This document shows, piece by piece, positions 28,697 to 37,053 of a DNA stretch of 64,000 bases. The translations under genes and the position numbers were made by a program. The notes beneath the pieces were generated by a model. It ran no database searches, was not told the origin of the DNA, and worked only from the letters and a program-made list of their open reading frames with translations. The DNA lies in assembly GCA_949282265.1 (NCBI GenBank), contig CASDOZ010000004.1, positions 1 to 64,000 on the forward strand, given 5' to 3'. How positions within the stretch are numbered: position 1 is the first letter of the stretch; every line of letters starts with the position of its first letter. This stretch comes from an uncultured Bacteroidales bacterium (GTDB taxonomy: Bacteria; Bacteroidota; Bacteroidia; Bacteroidales; Paludibacteraceae).

Positions 28697-29170
28697 ATGA
28701 AAGTGCAAAAAACAAATGCGGCCCGTTTGCTCGATGCGCGCAAAATAGCGTATGAGCTGGTGCCTTATGAGGTGGATGAAAATGATTTGAGCGCGGTACA
28801 TGTGGCTGCACAGTTGGGTGAGAATATTCAGCAGGTTTTTAAAACACTTGTACTTCAGGGCGATAAAACAGGTTATTTTGTTTGTGTACTTCCGGGCGAG
28901 GCGGAAGTTGATTTGAAAAAGGCAGCCAAAGCCAGCGGGAACAAGAGCTGCGCTTTGATACACATGAAGGAGTTGCTCGGGTTGACGGGATATATTCGGG
29001 GCGGCTGTTCGCCGATAGGTATGAAAAAGCAATTCCCAACTTATTTTCATCAAACTTGCAGAGATTTTCCGTCCATATTTGTCAGTGCCGGCGTCCGTGG
29101 ATTGCAATTCAAGATAAAACCAGACGATCTGGTTGCGGTTACGCGTGGAGTTATAGCTGATCTGGTATAA
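28697..29170 (+). CDS. ybaK: Cys-tRNA(Pro)/aminoacyl-tRNA deacylase, YbaK/EbsC family
   Basis: This 157-aa trans-editing factor hydrolyses Cys-tRNA(Pro) and related mischarged tRNAs. Family motifs are TNAARLLDARKIAYELVPYE at the N-terminus, VFKTLVLQGD with the essential Lys, GGCSPIGMKKQFPTY, and a C-terminal SAGVRGLQFKIKPDDLVAVT. It begins 5 nt after pheS, so the two tRNA-charging genes share an operon. Confidence 0.92.
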   Translation: MKVQKTNAARLLDARKIAYELVPYEVDENDLSAVHVAAQLGENIQQVFKTLVLQGDKTGYFVCVLPGEAEVDLKKAAKASGNKSCALIHMKELLGLTGYIRGGCSPIGMKKQFPTYFHQTCRDFPSIFVSAGVRGLQFKIKPDDLVAVTRGVIADLV

Positions 29171-29271
29171 AAGAATATAGGTTTCTACTGGATAAATCGA
29201 ATAATTTTATAAATCGGATGTTGTTTTTGTGATATTTTGAAAGAAAAAACAATAAAAATATTTCAAATCAC

Positions 29272-29302
29272 TTGCCGGAATAGTTTTTTAGTATTACTTT
29301 TG
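29272..29302 (+). promoter_or_regulatory. Promoter of the leucine operon
   Basis: TTG (29272-29274) and TACTTTTG (29295-29302) are separated by 20 bp. Transcription would start near 29309, about 18 nt ahead of the leader-peptide ATG. The bases between ybaK and this promoter hold nothing recognisable. Confidence 0.75.
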
Positions 29303-29326
29303 CACCCGAATTTGAAAAACGACATA

Positions 29327-29395
29327 ATGAATACTTCATATTTGCATATTCTACTACTCGGTATTATTATTCTCTTGCGTTGCGAGCGGAAGTGA
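29327..29395 (+). CDS. leuL: Leucine/isoleucine-rich leader peptide of the leu operon
   Basis: This 22-codon frame runs ATG (29327) to TGA (29395) and reads MNTSYLHILLLGIIILLRCE plus R-K at the end. It contains six Leu codons (including two CTA, which looks uncommon in nearby genes) and four Ile codons, concentrated at 29342-29377. It starts about 18 nt after the predicted transcription start, ends 34 nt before a terminator hairpin, and precedes leuA. This is the layout of an amino-acid attenuator: ribosome stalling at Leu/Ile codons under starvation should prevent termination. No Shine-Dalgarno is obvious, which is normal for this phylum. Confidence 0.8.
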   Translation: MNTSYLHILLLGIIILLRCERK

Positions 29396-29429
29396 GTTTG
29401 GTATGTAGATATTTTAGTATAAGAAAAAG

Positions 29430-29466
29430 AAAGCCTTTCTCACTTCATGGTGAAAAGGCTTTTTTG
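29430..29466 (+). terminator. Attenuator terminator of the leu operon
   Basis: The arms AAAGCCTTTCTCAC (29430-29443, one bulged C) and GTGAAAAGGCTTT (29450-29462) form a stem followed by a T-run to 29465. An alternative pairing is visible: GAAGTGAG at 29389-29396, over the leader stop codon, is complementary to CTCACTTC at 29439-29446, inside the terminator's left arm and loop. A ribosome at the stop would cover the first element and let the terminator form. A ribosome stalled upstream at Leu codons would leave it free and block termination. Confidence 0.8.
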
Positions 29467-29520
29467 ATATGTTAGGCGGTTACAAGAAAGTTATTGGAAG
29501 ATTTTATAACAGAGAAAATT

Positions 29521-31017
29521 ATGGACAAATTGTTTATTTTTGACACGACTCTCCGGGATGGTGAACAAGTTCCCGGATGCCAGTTGAATACAGTTGAAAA
29601 GATTCAGGTGGCAAAGGCACTGGAAGGTTTGGGCGTTGATGTGATCGAAGCAGGTTTCCCTATTTCCAGCCCGGGTGATTTCAACTCGGTAGTGGAAATA
29701 TCGAAAGCGGTTACATGGCCGACCATATGTGCATTGACACGGGGAATTCAAAAAGACATAGATGTTGCCGTGGAGGCTTTGCAATATGCCAAACGGAAGC
29801 GCATCCATACTGGATTGGGTACATCGGACTACCATATCAAGTATAAATTCAATTCCACACAAGAAGAAATTTTGGAGCGTGCGGTTGCCGCGACCAAGTA
29901 TGCGAAAAAGTTTGTGGAAGATGTGGAATTTTATTGTGAAGATGCCGGACGCACGGATAATGAATATCTGGCGCGGGTTGTCGAAGCGGTGATCAAGGCC
30001 GGCGCAACAGTTGTGAACATACCTGACACGACCGGTTATTGCCTGCCGGGGGAGTTTGGTGCCAAGATAAAATATCTGATGGAGCATGTGGATGGAATCC
30101 ATAACGCAATCATTTCGGTGCATTGCCATAACGATTTGGGCATGGCGACCGCCAATGCGTTGGCCGGCATTATCAACGGTGCCCGTCAGGCGGAAGTAAC
30201 TATTAACGGCATCGGCGAACGTGCCGGAAACACAGCTCTTGAAGAAGTGGTGATGGCTTTGAACTGCCACAAACATCTGGGCATAGAAACAAATATCAAT
30301 ACGGGCAAAATATATGCTACAAGCCGGATGGTTTCCGGGCTGATGAACATGCCTGTGCAGCCGAACAAGGCTATTGTGGGGCGTAATGCGTTTGCCCATT
30401 CGTCCGGCATCCATCAGGATGGCGTGCTGAAAAATATCCAGACTTATGAAATCATGGACCCGAAAGCGGTGGGCATTGATGAAAATTCCATTTTGCTGAC
30501 GGCACGCAGCGGCCGTGCAGCCTTGAAACACCGCTTGAGCATACTTGGTGTGGATTTGGACAATGGGAAACTGGATGCCGTTTATGCTAAATTCTTGGAG
30601 TTGGCGGACAAGAAAAAGGAAATCCACGATGATGATTTGCTTATGTTGGCAGGTGTGGAACACCGCGAAAACCGCCATGTCAAATTGGAATATTTGCAGG
30701 TAACATCCGGCAAGGGTGTCCGCGCGGTGGCCAGTATCGGTCTGAATATCGCAGGCGAACGTTTCGAAGCCGCCGCCAGCGGAAATGGTCCGGTGGATGC
30801 CGCCATCAAGGCGATGAAACAGATTATCAAGCGGCAGATGACTTTGCAGGAGTTTACGATTCAGGCCATTAACCGCGGTAGCGATGATGTCGGCAAGGTG
30901 CACATGCAGATTTTGTATGACCATAAGGTCTATTATGGCTTTGGCGCGAATACAGACATTGTGGTTGCTTCGCTGGAAGCCTATATTGATGCAATAAACA
31001 AATTTAAAATCGACTAA
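29521..31017 (+). CDS. leuA: 2-isopropylmalate synthase
   Basis: This 498-aa enzyme condenses acetyl-CoA with 2-oxoisovalerate, the committed step of leucine synthesis. It has the HMGL-like barrel start [17 protein letters not shown], the metal-binding [14 protein letters not shown], the [15 protein letters not shown] motif, and [13 protein letters not shown]. The C-terminal ~120 residues are a LeuA allosteric dimer domain (leucine feedback). The frame is open from a TTG at 29494, but ATG 29521 (MDKLFIF) is the family start. It is the first structural gene after the attenuator, with leuC 13 nt downstream. Confidence 0.95.
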   Translation: MDKLFIFDTTLRDGEQVPGCQLNTVEKIQVAKALEGLGVDVIEAGFPISSPGDFNSVVEISKAVTWPTICALTRGIQKDIDVAVEALQYAKRKRIHTGLGTSDYHIKYKFNSTQEEILERAVAATKYAKKFVEDVEFYCEDAGRTDNEYLARVVEAVIKAGATVVNIPDTTGYCLPGEFGAKIKYLMEHVDGIHNAIISVHCHNDLGMATANALAGIINGARQAEVTINGIGERAGNTALEEVVMALNCHKHLGIETNINTGKIYATSRMVSGLMNMPVQPNKAIVGRNAFAHSSGIHQDGVLKNIQTYEIMDPKAVGIDENSILLTARSGRAALKHRLSILGVDLDNGKLDAVYAKFLELADKKKEIHDDDLLMLAGVEHRENRHVKLEYLQVTSGKGVRAVASIGLNIAGERFEAAASGNGPVDAAIKAMKQIIKRQMTLQEFTIQAINRGSDDVGKVHMQILYDHKVYYGFGANTDIVVASLEAYIDAINKFKID

Positions 31018-31030
31018 TAGACAAAAGATT

Positions 31031-32467
31031 ATGGAAAATAATCGACAAAACGGAAAGGTGGGGCAGCAACAACCGCTCACCTTGTTTGAAAAAATCTGGA
31101 ATGCCCACGTGGTAACGGAAGTGCCGGATGGTCCTACGCAGTTGTATATTGACCGGATGTATTGCCATGAGGTAACCAGCCCGCAGGCGTTTGCCGGTTT
31201 GCGCACGCGCGGTCTGAAAGTTTTTCGCCCGGCGCAGATTACTTGTATGCCTGACCATAACATACCGACGTTGGATCAGGACAAGCCGATTCGCGATGAA
31301 ATATCAAGGAACCAGGTGGATACATTGGATAGGAATGCCAAAGAATATGGTGTGAATTACTATCCGATGGGACATCCCAAGAATGGGATTATTCATGTCG
31401 TAGGGCCGGAAAACGGCCTGTCTTTGCCCGGGATGACCATGGTGTGTGGCGATTCGCATACCAGTACGCACGGAGCGGTTGGTGCGGTGGCTTTCGGCAT
31501 AGGTACGTCAGAGGTGGAGATGGTGTTGGCGACGCAGTGTATTTTCCAGTCCAAGCCCAAGACCATGCGTATTTCAGTGAATGGCAGGCTTGGTAAGGGT
31601 GTTACGGCCAAGGATATGGCGTTGTATATCATATCGAAAATGACGACAGGCGGGGCGACCGGCTATTTTGTGGAATATGCCGGGAGTGCTGTGCGTGCGT
31701 TGAGTATGGAAGGTCGTTTGACCTTGTGCAATTTGTCCATCGAAATGGGCGCGCGTGGTGGCATGGTTGCTCCTGACGAGACGACTTTTGCTTATCTCAA
31801 AGGCCGTGAATACGCACCCAAAGGTGATGCTTGGGAAAAAGCTCTGGCATATTGGCAGACTTTGCCGACTGATGAGGGCGCGGTGTTCGACAAGGAAATC
31901 GTGTTCGATGCGGCCGACATAGAACCAATGGTAACGTATGGCACCAATCCAGGCATGGGAATGGGAATTGACGGGCATATTCCTGCGTTGGAAAGTGTGG
32001 ATGTAGCTGGGCGTATTTCCTATCAGAAATCGTTGGATTACATGGGATTCCAACCGGGCGAGCAATTGGTCGGCAAAAAAATCGACTATGTTTTCTTGGG
32101 AAGTTGCACGAATGGCCGTATAGAAGATTTCCGGCTGTTTGCCAATTATGTCAAAGGAAAACGCAAGGCAGATCATGTCGTGGCATGGTTGGTTCCCGGT
32201 TCGTGGGCTGTTGACAGGCAAATAAGGGAAGAAGGGTTGGATAAAATATTGTTGGATGCCGGTTTTGAATTGCGCCAGCCGGGATGTTCGGCTTGCTTGG
32301 CCATGAACGATGATAAAGTCCCGGCTGGGAAATATGCTGTTTCCACCAGCAACCGTAATTTTGAAGGACGGCAAGGGCCTGGGGCACGCACTATATTGGC
32401 GGGGCCGTTGGTAGCGGCTGCGGCGGCAATTGCTGGAAAAATAACAGACCCTCGTACAAATATCTAA
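31031..32467 (+). CDS. leuC: 3-isopropylmalate dehydratase large subunit
   Basis: This 478-aa aconitase-family subunit isomerises 2- to 3-isopropylmalate with LeuD. Cluster and active-site motifs are [23 protein letters not shown] (first cluster Cys) and [11 protein letters not shown] (the two further Cys). The [14 protein letters not shown] segment is also typical. A short polar N-terminal extension (about 15 residues before [13 protein letters not shown]) precedes the normal start; no better start is visible. It is the second structural gene of the leu operon. Confidence 0.95.
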   Translation: MENNRQNGKVGQQQPLTLFEKIWNAHVVTEVPDGPTQLYIDRMYCHEVTSPQAFAGLRTRGLKVFRPAQITCMPDHNIPTLDQDKPIRDEISRNQVDTLDRNAKEYGVNYYPMGHPKNGIIHVVGPENGLSLPGMTMVCGDSHTSTHGAVGAVAFGIGTSEVEMVLATQCIFQSKPKTMRISVNGRLGKGVTAKDMALYIISKMTTGGATGYFVEYAGSAVRALSMEGRLTLCNLSIEMGARGGMVAPDETTFAYLKGREYAPKGDAWEKALAYWQTLPTDEGAVFDKEIVFDAADIEPMVTYGTNPGMGMGIDGHIPALESVDVAGRISYQKSLDYMGFQPGEQLVGKKIDYVFLGSCTNGRIEDFRLFANYVKGKRKADHVVAWLVPGSWAVDRQIREEGLDKILLDAGFELRQPGCSACLAMNDDKVPAGKYAVSTSNRNFEGRQGPGARTILAGPLVAAAAAIAGKITDPRTNI

Positions 32468-32532
32468 ATTGATTATGTGCCGGCACTGAATATTATCGGT
32501 TTGCCGGACATGCACACTGAAAAAAAATTGAT

Positions 32533-33126
32533 ATGGAAAAACTGAATATTTTACAATCAACCTGCATACCTTTGCCGCTTGAAAATGTGGATACCGACCA
32601 GATTATTCCGGCGCGTTTCCTGAAAGCGACCAGCAAGGAAGGCTTTGGCGATAATCTTTTTCGCGATTGGCGTTATGACAAGCAGGGCAACCCGAATCCT
32701 GATTTTGTGCTGAACAATCCGATATACAAAGGCCAGATTTTGGTGGCCGGTAAAAATTTCGGTTCCGGAAGCAGCCGCGAACATGCTGCATGGGCGATTG
32801 CCGGATATGGATTCCGGGTTGTCGTGAGCAGCTTTTTTGCTGATATTTTCAAAAACAATGCAATGAACAATGGCGTGTTGCCGGTGGTCGTTTCAGACGA
32901 TTTCCTGGCAGAGGTTTTTGCGGCTGTCAAGCAGAATCCGGCAATGACACTGACTGTGAATTTGGAAAAACAAACGATAACGAACGACTTGACAGGCAGG
33001 GAAGAAACGTTTGCCATTAACAGCTACAAGAAGGAATGTTTCTTGAACGGTTTTGATGACATTGATTATTTGCTGAGCAAGAAGGGCAAAATAGAAGAAT
33101 ATGAACAGAGTCGAATCCGTTTCTAA
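32533..33126 (+). CDS. leuD: 3-isopropylmalate dehydratase small subunit
   Basis: This 197-aa swivelling-domain partner of LeuC has the standard motifs: [20 protein letters not shown] near the N-terminus, [18 protein letters not shown], and [18 protein letters not shown]. Its 3' end overlaps the next gene by 26 nt, which suggests coupled translation. Confidence 0.95.
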   Translation: MEKLNILQSTCIPLPLENVDTDQIIPARFLKATSKEGFGDNLFRDWRYDKQGNPNPDFVLNNPIYKGQILVAGKNFGSGSSREHAAWAIAGYGFRVVVSSFFADIFKNNAMNNGVLPVVVSDDFLAEVFAAVKQNPAMTLTVNLEKQTITNDLTGREETFAINSYKKECFLNGFDDIDYLLSKKGKIEEYEQSRIRF

Positions 33127-34648
33127 AAATGTCCCGTTGATAGAGTTGCTGGACACGACATTGCGCGATGGTGAGCAGACTTCCGGCGTTGCTTTTGCAG
33201 CGCAGGAAAAGTTGAACATTGCTCGTTTTATGCTTGAAGAATTGGGTATAGACCGCATCGAGGTGGCATCAGCCCGTGTTTCCGAGGGTGAGTTTGAAAC
33301 GGTTCGTTGCATTATGTCATGGGCGGCGGAAGCCGGTTTCCTGGACAAAATCGAGGTGCTGGGATTTGTCGATGGCGGCAAGTCGCTGCAATGGATCAAG
33401 GATGCTGGCGGCCGCGTCATCAATTTATTGGCAAAAGGCAGTTACAAACATGTTACGGAGCAGTTGCATAAAACGCCGGAAGAACATATTGCCGACATCC
33501 GGCAAATGCTTGCGTTGGCAGCTGATATGGGTTTTGCGGTAAACCTTTATCTGGAAGATTGGAGCAACGGCATACAAAATTCGCCCGATTACGTCTGGCA
33601 AATGATGGATGCATTGGCCGACAGCGGTATCCAGCGTTTTATGTTGCCTGATACGCTTGGCATTCTGTCCCCGCAACAAGCGTTTGACTACGTGCGGGAA
33701 ATGAAATCTCGTTATCCGTCTGTCCGTTTTGACTTCCATGCACATAATGATTATGACATGGCGGTGGCCAATACGTGTGCGGCCATAGAAGCCGGCGCGC
33801 GTTGCGTCCACGTAACGGTGAACGGGCTGGGCGAGCGTGCGGGAAACGCTCCTCTGACCAGTGTGGTGGCTGTCATTCACGACCAGTTGAAATACAACAC
33901 CAATATACAGGAATCGAAAATATACCAGATAAGCAAGTTGGTGGAAACTTATTCCGGCATCCGTATCCCGAATAACAAGCCTATTGTCGGCGACAATGTT
34001 TTTACGCAATGCGCGGGTGTCCATGCTGATGGCGATTCCAAGAATAATCTGTATTTCAATGATTTGGCACCGGAACGTTTCGGACGTGTCAGAGAATATG
34101 CCTTGGGCAAAATGTCCGGCAAAGCGAACATACGCAAGAATCTGGCAGAGCTGGGCATTACGCTTGATGAAGATGCCATGCGCAAGGTAACGCAAAAAAT
34201 CATCGAGTTGGGCGACAAAAAGCAGTTGGTAACCAAAGACGAATTGCCGTATATTGTTTCGGACGTTTTGAAACACGGGCATCAGGAGCAACGAATCAAG
34301 GTGGTGAATTATTCCATGCAATTGACTTATGGCCTGCGGCCGGTAGCCACGGTCAAAATGGAAATCGATGGTGAAATGTACGAACAGACGGCCAATGGTG
34401 ACGGACAGTATAACGCATTCACAAAAGCCTTGTGGAAAATATACAGGCAATTGGACAAACCGGCACCAGAACTGTTGGATTATGCGGTTGTTATCCCGCC
34501 GGGCGGTAAAACAGATGCCTTGGTACATACTACAATCACATGGCGGTTTAATGGGAAAATACTCAAAACCCATGGTTTGGATGCCGACCAGACGGAAGCA
34601 GCAATCAAGGCAACCGTCAAGATGCTGAATATCATTGAAAACGAATGA
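33101..34648 (+). CDS. cimA: 2-isopropylmalate/(R)-citramalate synthase-like enzyme
   Basis: This 515-aa second member of the LeuA/HMGL-like family in the operon shows [20 protein letters not shown] at the N-terminus, [16 protein letters not shown] and [16 protein letters not shown] for metal and substrate binding, CAGVHADGD, and a C-terminal LeuA-type regulatory domain. Its sequence is clearly different from leuA 3.5 kb upstream. It belongs with the citramalate-synthase-like branch, which condenses acetyl-CoA with pyruvate to start a threonine-independent route to isoleucine. LeuCD and LeuB can process citramalate products, which would explain its place here and the Ile codons in the leader. 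Substrate specificity is inferred, and a second isopropylmalate synthase or homocitrate-like activity remains possible. The ATG at 33101 lies 26 nt inside leuD; no later in-frame start keeps the conserved N-terminus. Confidence 0.75.
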   Translation: MNRVESVSKNVPLIELLDTTLRDGEQTSGVAFAAQEKLNIARFMLEELGIDRIEVASARVSEGEFETVRCIMSWAAEAGFLDKIEVLGFVDGGKSLQWIKDAGGRVINLLAKGSYKHVTEQLHKTPEEHIADIRQMLALAADMGFAVNLYLEDWSNGIQNSPDYVWQMMDALADSGIQRFMLPDTLGILSPQQAFDYVREMKSRYPSVRFDFHAHNDYDMAVANTCAAIEAGARCVHVTVNGLGERAGNAPLTSVVAVIHDQLKYNTNIQESKIYQISKLVETYSGIRIPNNKPIVGDNVFTQCAGVHADGDSKNNLYFNDLAPERFGRVREYALGKMSGKANIRKNLAELGITLDEDAMRKVTQKIIELGDKKQLVTKDELPYIVSDVLKHGHQEQRIKVVNYSMQLTYGLRPVATVKMEIDGEMYEQTANGDGQYNAFTKALWKIYRQLDKPAPELLDYAVVIPPGGKTDALVHTTITWRFNGKILKTHGLDADQTEAAIKATVKMLNIIENE

Positions 34649-34702
34649 TAATTATTCTTTTGTAACAAAACGATAATTGATAACGAATAAAGGTAAAAAG
34701 AT

Positions 34703-35764
34703 ATGGATTTGAAAATTGCAGTATTGCCCGGTGATGGTATCGGGCCCGAAATATCCGCCCAGGGCGTGGCGGTCATGCGTGCCGTTTGTGAAAAATTCGG
34801 ACATAATGTTTCTTTTCAGGATGCTTTGTGCGGAGCTACCGCGATAGAGCAGGTTGGTGACCCGTTCCCGGAGGAGACGTTCCAGATATGTCAGGAATCG
34901 GACGCAGTATTGTTTTCGGCTGTTGGCGACCCTAAATTCGACAATGACCCGACGGCCAAGGTCCGGCCGGAACAAGGCTTGCTCGCCATGCGCAAAAAGT
35001 TGGGATTGTTCGCCAATATACGTCCTGTGCAGACTTTTGCTTGTCTGGTACATAAATCGCCATTGAAGCCGGAGTTGGTGGAAGGGGCGGATTTTATTTG
35101 TATCCGCGAACTTACGGGCGGCATGTATTTTGGTGAGAAGTATGAAGATTCCGATAAGGCATACGACACGAACATGTACACCCGCAACGAGGTGGAGCGT
35201 ATTCTGAAAGTCGGTTTTGAATATGCACGCAAGCGTCGCCATCATTTGACTGTGGTCGATAAAGCCAATGTGTTGGCTTCGAGCCGTTTGTGGCGTCGCG
35301 TGGCACAGGAAATGGAACCGGATTTCCCTGATGTGCGGGTTGATTACATGTATGTTGACAATGCAGCCATGCGTATGATCCAGGAGCCGACTTTTTTCGA
35401 TGTGATGGTAACGGAAAACACTTTCGGTGATATTCTGACGGATGAAGGTTCTGTGATTTCCGGCTCGATGGGCTTGCTTCCTTCTGCCTCCACAGGTACG
35501 GGTACGCCGGTTTTTGAGCCGATTCATGGTTCATGGCCGCAGGCAAAAGGCAAGAATATCGCCAATCCGCTGGCGCAGATTTTATCTGTGGCTATGTTGT
35601 TCGAGTATTTCGACCTGAAAGCGGAAGGAAAATTGGTTCGCGATGCTGTAGATGCAAGCCTGGAAGCCAATGTCCGCACGCCAGAAATTCAAATAGCAGG
35701 TGGTGCGGCTTATGGAACCAAGGAAGTCGGCAAATGGATAGTGGACTATATCAGAAAAAAGTAA
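34703..35764 (+). CDS. leuB: 3-isopropylmalate dehydrogenase
   Basis: This 353-aa NAD-dependent oxidative decarboxylase catalyses the third leucine-specific step. Motifs are [14 protein letters not shown] (N-terminus), the substrate-binding [28 protein letters not shown], and [23 protein letters not shown] with the metal-binding Asp residues. Length is typical. It is the last gene of the leu operon, closed by the terminator at 35788-35825. Confidence 0.96.
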   Translation: MDLKIAVLPGDGIGPEISAQGVAVMRAVCEKFGHNVSFQDALCGATAIEQVGDPFPEETFQICQESDAVLFSAVGDPKFDNDPTAKVRPEQGLLAMRKKLGLFANIRPVQTFACLVHKSPLKPELVEGADFICIRELTGGMYFGEKYEDSDKAYDTNMYTRNEVERILKVGFEYARKRRHHLTVVDKANVLASSRLWRRVAQEMEPDFPDVRVDYMYVDNAAMRMIQEPTFFDVMVTENTFGDILTDEGSVISGSMGLLPSASTGTGTPVFEPIHGSWPQAKGKNIANPLAQILSVAMLFEYFDLKAEGKLVRDAVDASLEANVRTPEIQIAGGAAYGTKEVGKWIVDYIRKK

Positions 35765-35787
35765 ATTGCTTTTAAGTATGTTTTTAT

Positions 35788-35825
35788 ACGGAGAGTACTG
35801 AATGATTGGTATTCTCCGTTTTTTT
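35788..35825. terminator. Terminator between leuB and the LacI-type regulator gene
   Basis: A 10-bp stem (ACGGAGAGTA, 35788-35797, with 35810-35819, one G.U) has a 12-nt loop and is followed by seven T. The gene on the other side converges on it. Confidence 0.8.
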
Positions 35826-36849
35826 ATTTGTTCCCGGAACTTTGGGATGAATCTCTGATATTAAGGCAGGCATTAAGACAAATTGTATGCGGATTCAATG
35901 TATCCGGTGTGTTAATTTGTTCTATGACAAGATTTGCAGCTGCCATCCCAATTTCTAATGTTGGTTGTGCTACACTTGTCAATGTAGGGGTGACTAATTG
36001 TGCTATTTCTGTTTCTGAAAAACCAACCAATGCAATTTGTTCCGGACATCTGATATCTTCTTCTTTCATTGCTTTTAAGGCTCCCAAAGCTAATGGATCA
36101 TTAAAACAGAAGACGGCATCTGGTATATCTTGTGTAGCAAGTACTTGTTTCATTGCTGCATATCCTTTTTCCATTAGCACTCCGACGGTAATAATAGATT
36201 TATCTGTCAGTTCTTTATGATGTTTGTGCATGGCATCGATAAATCCTTTTTTTCTTTTCTCCGTAATACACAGATTTTTGGGGCCAGCAAAATGATATAT
36301 TTTTTTAAAACCATTATAAATTAAATGCTCGGTTGCAAGAAAGGCAAATTTGTAATCATCTATGATAACTTTTGGGGCATTTACCAATGTTGTGACACGG
36401 TTAAAAAATACGAGGGGGATACCATTTTGCATTAACTTGGTATATAATTCCTTGTTTTCCCCTTCTCGTGATATAGATATAATGATACCTTCCACGTTAT
36501 GGTTTTCCAGCATTTGCAGGTTTTGTGCTTCTATTGTTTTTGATTCGTCGGATTGTGTGATTATCAGTTGATAGTTTGCGCTAGATAATACTTTTTGTAT
36601 TCCGGCAATTACTAATGGGAAAAAGGATGTCCTTAATTCAGGGACGACCAAACCGATTAACCGGGATCTGTTTTTTTGTAGCTTGAGGGCAATCAGATTG
36701 GGATGATAATTAAGTTGTTTGGCGGCGTTAAGCACTTTGTTTCTGGTCGTAGCTTTTACATTTGGAAGGTTTGCCAATGCACGGGAAACTGTGGCGACGG
36801 ATATATTGAGGTATTTAGCAATATCTTTGATTGTAGTCTGTCGTTTCAT
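35824..36849 (-). CDS. LacI family transcriptional regulator of the PUL
   Basis: This 341-aa protein has an N-terminal LacI helix-turn-helix (TIKDIAKYLNISVATVSRAL, then the hinge NYHPNLIALKLQ) and a periplasmic-binding-protein-like effector domain (IGLVVPELRTSFFP ... CFNDPLALGALKAMKEEDI ... LVGFSETEIAQLVTPTLTSVAQP). The effector is probably a sugar from the PUL substrate. The frame is open from ATG 36873, but that codon overlaps the -7 box at 36871-36878 and would lie upstream of the transcription start, so ATG 36849 (MKRQTTIKDIA) is chosen. It is transcribed divergently from the symporter gene, with two matching palindromes between them. Confidence 0.92.
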   Translation of the reverse strand: MKRQTTIKDIAKYLNISVATVSRALANLPNVKATTRNKVLNAAKQLNYHPNLIALKLQKNRSRLIGLVVPELRTSFFPLVIAGIQKVLSSANYQLIITQSDESKTIEAQNLQMLENHNVEGIIISISREGENKELYTKLMQNGIPLVFFNRVTTLVNAPKVIIDDYKFAFLATEHLIYNGFKKIYHFAGPKNLCITEKRKKGFIDAMHKHHKELTDKSIITVGVLMEKGYAAMKQVLATQDIPDAVFCFNDPLALGALKAMKEEDIRCPEQIALVGFSETEIAQLVTPTLTSVAQPTLEIGMAAANLVIEQINTPDTLNPHTICLNACLNIRDSSQSSGNK

Positions 36850-36870
36850 ATCAGCTGATTTTTGACAAGA

Positions 36871-36878
36871 CAAAGGTA
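36871..36878 (-). promoter_or_regulatory. -7 box of the LacI-type gene
   Basis: TACCTTTG on the minus strand is an exact consensus match. Transcription would begin near 36864, only ~15 nt before ATG 36849, which decides the start codon. Confidence 0.7.
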
Positions 36879-36926
36879 AGTTTTTTTTCTATATTATGGA
36901 TGAGAAGCATTGTATTTACGCAGAAA

Positions 36927-36940
36927 TGTAAACGTTTGCA
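36927..36940. promoter_or_regulatory. LacI-family operator 1 (imperfect palindrome)
   Basis: TGTAAACGTTTGCA has the central CG and near-perfect dyad symmetry of LacI/CcpA-type operators. It lies 29 bp centre-to-centre from operator 2, about 60 bp upstream of the regulator's own predicted start. Confidence 0.75.
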
Positions 36941-36955
36941 TTATTTTTTTTATGA

Positions 36956-36969
36956 TGTAAACGTTTACA
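36956..36969. promoter_or_regulatory. LacI-family operator 2 (perfect palindrome)
   Basis: TGTAAACGTTTACA is a perfect 14-bp palindrome with central CG. It sits about 60-75 bp upstream of the predicted symporter transcription start. The paired, same-face-spaced sites suggest cooperative binding of the divergent regulator. Confidence 0.8.
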
Positions 36970-37015
36970 ATTGTGTTTTAGAACATTTGGCTAATTTATT
37001 TGTAGAAATCGCTTT

Positions 37016-37023
37016 TATCTTTG
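37016..37023 (+). promoter_or_regulatory. -7 box of the PUL operon promoter
   Basis: TATCTTTG on the plus strand lies 30 nt before ATG 37054. No good -33 element is present at 19-21 bp, which would suit a promoter that needs an activator. Confidence 0.65.
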
Positions 37024-37053
37024 TATGCAAAATTGGTAATGATTATATAGGTT

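Noticed and set aside
29491-31263. A 590-codon minus-strand frame opposite leuA/leuC
   Set aside because: It is a shadow of two strongly conserved genes. Similar mirror frames oppose leuC/leuD, the citramalate-synthase-like gene and leuB.
35765-37053. A mobile-element boundary at the start of the PUL
   Set aside because: No integrase, transposase, tRNA target or terminal repeat was found; only the composition shift supports transfer.
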